This document shows positions 6,812 through 11,017 of a stretch of 11,017 bases of DNA, one piece after another (the stretch's first letter is position 1; each line of letters begins with the position of its first letter). The notes under the pieces were generated by a model that made no database searches, was not told where the DNA came from, and was given only the letters and a program-made list of their open reading frames with translations. The position numbers were made by a program, and so were the translations under genes. This DNA comes from Clostridiales bacterium (lineage in GTDB: Bacteria; Bacillota; Clostridia; Christensenellales; DUVY01). The stretch covers positions 1 to 11,017 of the forward strand of contig JAITNT010000279.1 in NCBI GenBank assembly GCA_031290295.1, written 5' to 3'.

Positions 6812-7016
6812 ATGAGAATGTAGCGGAAAAGCCGGAGTAAAATCCGTTTTCCGGGGCAGAAAAAGAGAAGTTTCTTGCGAAAAGGCGTACGATGTGATAT
6901 AAATTTTGAGGCTTAGCGGAATTTAGTGTAGCAGAAAAAGAGGTCGAAGAATTTTTTGCCGGAGTAACTTCCACATCTAAAATCGCAATAAATGTCAAGG
7001 TAATTTCCGCTTTAGG
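6812..7016. other. Non-coding left end of the IS30 element
   Basis: This 205-bp region lies downstream of the transposase stop. On the minus strand it repeats TTCCGCTA- and TTTCTGC-type motifs. It also carries a second, imperfect copy of the terminal motif (AATGTCAAGGTAATTTCC, about 6991-7008). A 73-codon minus-strand frame (6998-6777) begins only at a TTG, has no ribosome binding site and runs through the IS end into flanking DNA, so I do not call it a gene. Confidence 0.6.
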
Positions 7017-8285
7017 TTATGATTTTCTTAGTAAAGCGGACTTGAGGGTGACGGTTTTCGGGTCGATTAGCACAATGCCGAGAGCTTGAGCAGTTGCTTC
7101 GCCGTAGAAAAATGAAAAAATCTCATACGGAGTTTTGCCGTTTAGGCTGTCGCGCGAATAAGAATTGATGTGCGACATCATAATGTCAACATCGGCTTGT
7201 GTCAAGTTGTCAAATGTGACGCCTTTGGGCAGAATCTGGCGGATATGCTCATGGTTTTTTTCGACATGTGGCTTTTGGAAAGAAGAGTAGGGGTCGCAGT
7301 AAAATAATTTTGTCCGTTGTGTCTGCTTTGCGCCCGTTTCTATGTATAGGGTGTCTTCAAATTCCTTTCCGTTGTCCGCTAATAGAAGCGAGAATATATC
7401 TTCAAACCTCTTTGCTCCCGGCGTGGCGGCAAGTAGTTGTTGCAGCTTGTCAATTTCGCGGTTAACCGAATTGTCGGTTCTATCGGGAATAAGGCGGGTA
7501 AGCATGAATCCGGCATTGCAAAAATGGAAGGTTAACAGGGTTGTTTTTGTCGAACCATAAACCGTATCGGTTTCTACAACGTGGGTGTCGGGATGTTTCG
7601 CAATATATTCTTGAAACGCGATATAGTCCCTGCTTGCCAAAACTTTTTTAAGGCATTGCTTGGGTTTTGCTTTTTTGCGCGGCTTGTAGCGTACTTTACG
7701 CGGCAAATCGATGTTGCAGACGGAAAAGAGATTTTCTTCAAAATAGCGGTAAACGGTACGCTCGCTAACGGGTATCGAGTCGCCCTGTGTGTGAATAATG
7801 TGCGCCGGCGCTTGACCTTTCTTTACGCCCGCAGAAATAACGGCATTCAAGCTGCCGAATACCTCCGCGTCCAAATTAATGCCTTGCCGCGAAGCGGAGA
7901 GATTAAGCTTGTAATCGGCTTGAGCATCTTTGGCGCGATAGTACGCCTTTTGCAATCTGCACTTGGCTTTTTCCGTGCAACCGTTGCACACGAAAGGAGC
8001 TTTTTTTAGTTGTGAACAAAAGGGAACGGAATAAGCGGAACAGTCTTTGGGACATTGCCGTGTTGCCGATGAAAGCCGCAAAGCGCAAGTCTTGACATTG
8101 GCACATGCTAAATCTCCGCGTTGCGGTACGATAACGCTATTGCGTTTCACCTCTTTTGAAACGGTCGTCGGGTCTTTGTCAATCTGACTTGCAATGTGCT
8201 TGAACGAGCAACTAAAATTGAGCATTTCTTCAATTGCCTCACGTTGCTCTCTCGTGAGATGTTTGTGCTTGTTTGGTACTGACAT
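7017..8285 (-). CDS. IS30-family DDE transposase
   Basis: This 422-residue enzyme cuts and joins the IS ends. Residues 8-50 (KHLTREQREAIEEML through TTVSKEVKRNS) are the N-terminal helix-turn-helix of IS30 transposases. A cysteine-rich segment follows at 61-109, with C61, C67, C78, C82, C90, C100, C103 and C109, including the pattern CPKDC. It probably binds zinc and is seen in a clade of longer clostridial IS30 proteins. Acidic catalytic residues fit D240 (VVETDTV), D304 (LLADNGKEF) and E342 (VEKNHEHIRQILPKG). The end of the domain has the typical INSYSRDSLNGKTPYEIF. The start is firm: GGAGGT (minus strand, 8299-8294) lies 8 bases before the ATG. No frameshift or internal stop is present. 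The nearby 62- to 150-residue frames on either strand are shadows of this gene. Confidence 0.96.
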   Translation of the reverse strand: MSVPNKHKHLTREQREAIEEMLNFSCSFKHIASQIDKDPTTVSKEVKRNSVIVPQRGDLACANVKTCALRLSSATRQCPKDCSAYSVPFCSQLKKAPFVCNGCTEKAKCRLQKAYYRAKDAQADYKLNLSASRQGINLDAEVFGSLNAVISAGVKKGQAPAHIIHTQGDSIPVSERTVYRYFEENLFSVCNIDLPRKVRYKPRKKAKPKQCLKKVLASRDYIAFQEYIAKHPDTHVVETDTVYGSTKTTLLTFHFCNAGFMLTRLIPDRTDNSVNREIDKLQQLLAATPGAKRFEDIFSLLLADNGKEFEDTLYIETGAKQTQRTKLFYCDPYSSFQKPHVEKNHEHIRQILPKGVTFDNLTQADVDIMMSHINSYSRDSLNGKTPYEIFSFFYGEATAQALGIVLIDPKTVTLKSALLRKS

Positions 8286-8317
8286 AATTTTTTACCTCCA
8301 AAATTTTTGATAGGTAA

Positions 8318-8323
8318 ATTATA
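8318..8323 (-). promoter_or_regulatory. -10 box of the transposase promoter
   Basis: On the minus strand a perfect TATAAT (8323-8318) lies 32 bases upstream of the transposase ATG. No good -35 hexamer sits 16-18 bp further upstream, so expression may be weak. Confidence 0.45.
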
Positions 8324-8352
8324 CAAGATTATCATTGCCTTCCATTGACATA

Positions 8353-8389
8353 CTAACTTCCGCTATAAAACTTTGCCACTCTAACTTCC
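8353..8389 (+). repeat. Subterminal CTAACTTCC direct repeats in the right IS end
   Basis: CTAACTTCC occurs at 8353-8361 and 8381-8389, 28 bp apart. A near-copy, GTAACTTCC, lies in the left end at 6964-6972. The motif resembles the inner part of the terminal repeat (GGAACTTAC), so these may be extra transposase-binding sites. Confidence 0.4.
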
Positions 8390-8403
8390 ATTTCTAAATT
8401 CCA

Positions 8404-8430
8404 CTCCGGAACTTACTTTGACATTTGACG
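8404..8430 (-). repeat. Terminal inverted repeat, right (27 bp)
   Basis: Exact reverse complement of 6785-6811, starting CTCCGGAACTTACTTTG on the plus strand and ending ATTTGACG. Confidence 0.93.
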
Positions 8431-8443
8431 CCACATCAAAAAC
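8431..8443 (+). repeat. Target-site duplication, right copy (13 bp)
   Basis: CCACATCAAAAAC, identical to 6772-6784, begins immediately after the last base of the right inverted repeat. A looser third relative, CACATCAAAAAAAC, is present at 6729-6742. Confidence 0.85.
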
Positions 8444-8485
8444 ACTTCTAAATGTATGGAAAAATTTGTAAAAGGGGCGAAAATA

Positions 8486-8514
8486 TTGTATAAAATTGTA
8501 AAACGTGCTATACT
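8486..8514 (+). promoter_or_regulatory. Predicted promoter of the lipoprotein operon
   Basis: TTGTAT (8486-8491) and TATACT (8509-8514) are separated by exactly 17 bp, each matching the sigma-70/sigma-A consensus at four or five of six positions. Transcription would start near 8521, just before the hairpin. The promoter lies outside the IS and was not disrupted by it. Confidence 0.6.
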
Positions 8515-8523
8515 TAATATCAG

Positions 8524-8554
8524 AATTTCATAGAGTAGTGTACTCTATGAAATT
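8524..8554. promoter_or_regulatory. 14-bp-stem hairpin at the lipoprotein transcription start, right copy
   Basis: The arm AATTTCATAGAGTA, loop GTG and the exact complement of the arm make a 31-nt perfect hairpin. It begins about 3 bases after the predicted start of transcription and ends 30 bases before the ATG. It could be an operator overlapping the start site or a 5' mRNA stem-loop. It lacks a U-tract, so it is not a typical terminator. Confidence 0.5.
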
Positions 8555-8584
8555 TATAACAAAATTACAGAGAGGTTTTGCACT

Positions 8585-9358
8585 ATGAAAACTAAGGAAT
8601 CCGCTTCAACAAAGCTCGTCATTCTGCTGATACTGTTATCGGCTTTGATTCTTGCCTTAGCGGCTTGCGGCATATTCAACGGCGGCGACGAAACCGACCC
8701 CGACGGCGGCGGCGATAAAAAGCCCGTAAGCGTAACGGTTACGCTCGACCCGAACGGCGGGAGCGGCGTTACCAAGCTGACGCTTATCGGGGAGGCGGGC
8801 TCCGCTATGGAGCTTCCCTCACCTGCGCGGGCGGGGTGTACCTTTGATAAGTGGTACGCGGATTGGAGCTTGATATCGCAAACCGAATTTCCGTCAAGCA
8901 ACACGGTTTTGACGGCGCGCTACTATGCGGACGAGGATATCCCGCAGGTATTAAACCTGAGCACGGCGGCGGGGACGGAATACACCTCGACGTTTACATG
9001 GTCCGTGTCGTCAAGCTGGACCGCGGAGGACAGAACGAAGGCGGCGTATATCCAAAGAACGCCGAATCTGCCCTTGACGTTAGACATATCCTTCGAGGGG
9101 CGGGCAACTATTTCAACAAGCTATGTTTCGTGGGCGATTTACGGCAGCACGGACGGGGACAGGCTGTATTTCGACTCCGATTCAAATCTCGGCGGTCAGT
9201 ATAAAACGATTGCGTTCACAATCGACACCGCGTCCAATACGCTGTCCGGGCAGGGGCGTTTGCTTGCTTTCAAGAAGGATAACGACGTCGCGCACTGCTC
9301 TTACCGCAACTTCAACATCGACATTTCTTTTGTCTTAAAAGCCGGAACGTTGGTGTAA
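8585..9358 (+). CDS. Putative lipoprotein with one InlB-type B-repeat
   Basis: This 257-residue protein is predicted to be lipid-anchored on the cell surface. Residues 1-9 are charged, 10-27 hydrophobic, and L25-A26-A27-C28 is a lipobox, so the mature protein would begin at C28. A low-complexity GGDETDPDGGGD linker follows. Residues 49-113 fit one InlB B-repeat (Listeria-Bacteroides repeat): TVTLDPNGGSG, then a GCTFDKWYADWS core, then LTARY. Residues 120-257 are a Ser/Thr-rich, probably beta-sheet region that I do not recognise. The start is supported by AGAGG at 8571-8575, 9 bases before the ATG. The next lipoprotein begins 42 bp downstream, so the two are probably co-transcribed. InlB and BspA proteins often act in adhesion or binding of host or polymer surfaces, but no ligand can be named. 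Confidence 0.82.
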   Translation: MKTKESASTKLVILLILLSALILALAACGIFNGGDETDPDGGGDKKPVSVTVTLDPNGGSGVTKLTLIGEAGSAMELPSPARAGCTFDKWYADWSLISQTEFPSSNTVLTARYYADEDIPQVLNLSTAAGTEYTSTFTWSVSSSWTAEDRTKAAYIQRTPNLPLTLDISFEGRATISTSYVSWAIYGSTDGDRLYFDSDSNLGGQYKTIAFTIDTASNTLSGQGRLLAFKKDNDVAHCSYRNFNIDISFVLKAGTLV

Positions 9359-9400
9359 ATATACGTCTTAACCAAAATTATCTTACAAGGAGAAAACACT

Positions 9401-11017
9401 ATGAAAAGGTTCAAATTGACGCTCGCGGCTCTCGCCGTCCTGCTGTGCGTGTTCCCGCTCGCCGCGTGCGGTTTATTCGGCGGCGGCGATACGGGCAACG
9501 ACGACACTTCCCAAACCGACGTTACCGCCATGCTCGGCGACTATATCAGCGACGCGAACTCTGCTTTCAAAATTGTATTAATGTCCGGCGGCGCCTGCTC
9601 CTATATCACCGAGCTTCGGTATTCGGGAACCTATAAAATAAAGGACGGGACGATCACGCTCACCGTTCCGATCGGCACGTTGAGCGGAACGATCAAGGAC
9701 GGCATTATTACGCTTTCCGGCGTAGGGACGACATGGCGGCTGAATTGCGTCATTACGTTGGAAGACGGCGGCAGCGCGGGTTCCAGGCTGATTATACCGG
9801 CGGGCGGTTCTTTTATCTCTTTGCCGAGCGATCCTTCCAAAACGGGGTATGCTTTCGCCGATTGGTACAGGGACGCCGCCTTTTCCCAAGCGCTTAACTC
9901 CAGGGACACGGTGAATGGCCCGACGACGCTGTACGGCAAATGGGAGGCGAATACTTACACGGTTACGTTTGACAAGCAAGGCGGCGCGGGCGGCAGCGAT
10001 TCGGTGACCGCGGCCTACGACGCGGCAATGCCTGCGGCTTCAGCCCCCGAGCGCACAAACTATACTTTCGGCGGCTACTACTACTACGAAACGCAATATT
10101 ATACCGCCGATATGGCAAGCGCGCATACGTGGGATAAAGCGGGAACGGCGACGCTGTACGCTAAATGGATGGGCAGCGCATCATATACGGTAAGGTTTGA
10201 TATCAACGGCGGCGACTCCGGCGTGATGACGGATCAAAGCCGCGTTTATGACGACGGAGTTGCGTTACGACAAAACCAGTTTGAACGCGACGATTATACC
10301 TTTAGCGGCTGGAATACGGCGGCAGACGGTTCGGGGACAAGTTATACCGCAAGTAGTACGGCAAGCTTGACGACCGTAAACGACGAAATCGTCATATTAT
10401 ACGCGCAATGGGTTTATAATTATACTTACACGATAAGCGATAGTACGGTTACGATAACGGGTTATACGGGCAGTACTGCCGCGCTGAACATACCCTCCGT
10501 TATCGACGGCAAAACGGTAACGAGTATCGGGGCTTCCGCGTTCCGTAATCGCAGTTCGCTTGTGAGCATAACGATACCGAGCGGGGTAACGAGTATCGGG
10601 GCTTCCGCGTTCTACGGAACGACGGGCTTAACGGAAATCAATTTTAACGCGACGGCGATGACGGACTTATCGAGCGGTAATTCTGTATTCTACAATGCGG
10701 GAGCAAACGGAACGGGGATAACGGTAAACGTCGGGGCGGACGTAACTAAGATACCCGCATATTTGTTCTATCCGTACACCAACAGTTTGCCGAAGCTGAC
10801 GGCGGTCAACTTTGCGTCGGGAAGCGTGTGCGCGAGTATCGGGGATTATGCGTTCTACGGGTGCGCAGGCTTAACGATCATAACGTTCCCGAGCGGGTTA
10901 ACGAGTATCGGGGATTATGCGTTCTCCGGAACGACGGGCTTAACGGAAATCAACTTTAACGCAACGGCGATGACGGGCTTAACGGGCAGTAACTATGTAT
11001 TCTACAATGCGGGAACA
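9401..11017 (+). CDS. Lipoprotein with three InlB-type repeats and BspA-like leucine-rich repeats, partial
   Basis: An open frame of 539 codons starts at ATG 9401 and runs off the right edge. AAGGAG (9387-9392) lies 8 bases upstream. Residues 4-22 are a hydrophobic signal and L20-A21-A22-C23 is a lipobox. Residues 43-113 form a small beta-rich unit with GTYKIKDGTITLTV. Three InlB B-repeats follow at about 117-182, 186-257 and 262-338, each with the Gly-Gly start, aromatic-rich core and terminal LY-KW or LYAQW motif (for example YTFSGWNTAADGSG). From about 342 on are BspA-type leucine-rich repeats with the pattern ITIPSGVTSIGASAFYGTTGL, at least four units. Such proteins are surface-exposed and usually bind host proteins or polymers. 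Part of the repeat region is duplicated at the DNA level with a 312-bp period. The C-terminal end is unseen. Confidence 0.88.
   Translation, partial: MKRFKLTLAALAVLLCVFPLAACGLFGGGDTGNDDTSQTDVTAMLGDYISDANSAFKIVLMSGGACSYITELRYSGTYKIKDGTITLTVPIGTLSGTIKDGIITLSGVGTTWRLNCVITLEDGGSAGSRLIIPAGGSFISLPSDPSKTGYAFADWYRDAAFSQALNSRDTVNGPTTLYGKWEANTYTVTFDKQGGAGGSDSVTAAYDAAMPAASAPERTNYTFGGYYYYETQYYTADMASAHTWDKAGTATLYAKWMGSASYTVRFDINGGDSGVMTDQSRVYDDGVALRQNQFERDDYTFSGWNTAADGSGTSYTASSTASLTTVNDEIVILYAQWVYNYTYTISDSTVTITGYTGSTAALNIPSVIDGKTVTSIGASAFRNRSSLVSITIPSGVTSIGASAFYGTTGLTEINFNATAMTDLSSGNSVFYNAGANGTGITVNVGADVTKIPAYLFYPYTNSLPKLTAVNFASGSVCASIGDYAFYGCAGLTIITFPSGLTSIGDYAFSGTTGLTEINFNATAMTGLTGSNYVFYNAGT
10568..11017 (+). 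repeat. 312-bp-period DNA repeat inside the BspA-like region
   Basis: The block starting near 10568 (ATAACGATACCGAGCGGGG, then ACGAGTATCGGGG and GGAACGACGGGCTTAACGG at 10616) recurs from about 10880, with GGAACGACGGGC at 10928. That is 312 bp, or 104 codons, later. Most third-codon positions also match, which points to recent duplication rather than protein-level constraint. The second copy runs off the edge. Confidence 0.8.

Larger units (their letters stand above)
6785..8430 (-). mobile_element. Complete IS30-family insertion sequence, 1646 bp
   Basis: The element is bounded by perfect 27-bp inverted repeats (6785-6811 and 8404-8430) and a perfect 13-bp direct repeat outside them. It carries one intact IS30-type DDE transposase gene on the minus strand. 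The reading frame, promoter -10, ribosome binding site and both ends are all intact, so it may be active. Its non-coding ends are long, 205 bp between the left repeat and the transposase stop and 118 bp between the right repeat and the start. They contain repeated TTCC-type motifs that could bind the transposase. Typical IS30 members have 2-4 bp duplications, so 13 bp is unusual. The insertion lies upstream of, and divergent from, the lipoprotein operon and leaves its promoter intact. Confidence 0.92.

Noticed and set aside
6777..6998. 73-codon minus-strand frame downstream of the transposase
   Set aside because: It starts at TTG with no ribosome binding site, runs through the IS inverted repeat into host DNA, and its Ser/Phe-rich product reflects repeated TTCC motifs.
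8419..8447. Outward promoter from the TTGACA-like hexamer in the right IS end
   Set aside because: No -10 hexamer lies 16-18 bp downstream (the bases there are ACACTT). The lipoprotein operon has its own well-spaced promoter.

Overview
The window looks like accessory chromosomal DNA from an uncultured Clostridia-type bacterium of the Bacillota, probably gut-associated. The evidence is indirect. Coding GC is near 50% with heavy use of ACG, GCG and GTA codons. Ribosome binding sites are GGAGG-like. There are lipobox surface proteins with InlB B-repeats and BspA-type leucine-rich repeats, and an IS30 transposase with a cysteine-rich insert. There is no species-level marker.

Layout. Positions 1-2057 (minus strand) hold two co-directional genes. 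A stand-alone sugar-nucleotidyltransferase (2057-1308) is followed 33 bp later by the N-terminal 424 residues of a very large membrane protein resembling cyclic beta-1,2-glucan synthase (NdvB-like, 1274 to beyond base 1). Together they suggest envelope or secreted glucan synthesis. Positions 2058-2579 are a divergent intergenic region with repeats and the promoter of the next operon. Positions 2580-6160 (plus strand) encode two ABC exporter half-transporters joined by a TAATG overlap. Their motifs form the asymmetric pattern of a heterodimeric exporter with one degenerate and one competent ATPase site.

Positions 6161-6784 carry no convincing gene but are rich in repeats. They include three copies of a 44-bp intergenic repeat, a segment homologous to the one upstream of the ABC operon, and several perfect hairpins. 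Positions 6785-8430 are a complete IS30-family insertion sequence with perfect 27-bp terminal inverted repeats and a perfect 13-bp flanking direct repeat, which is long for this family. The insertion split an AT-rich stretch bracketed by two copies of a 12-bp-stem hairpin. The right copy lies at the predicted transcription start of the next operon.

Positions 8585-11017 (plus strand) encode two consecutive lipoproteins. The first has one InlB-type repeat and an unrecognised beta-rich C-terminal region. The second has three InlB-type repeats followed by BspA-like repeats, with a 312-bp DNA-level internal duplication, and runs off the right edge.

I see no CRISPR array, tRNA, rRNA or toxin-antitoxin or defence module. 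The most distinctive items are the IS30 element with its long target duplication, the paired hairpins around it, and the duplicated intergenic segments on both sides of the ABC operon. I found no clearly new multi-gene system.
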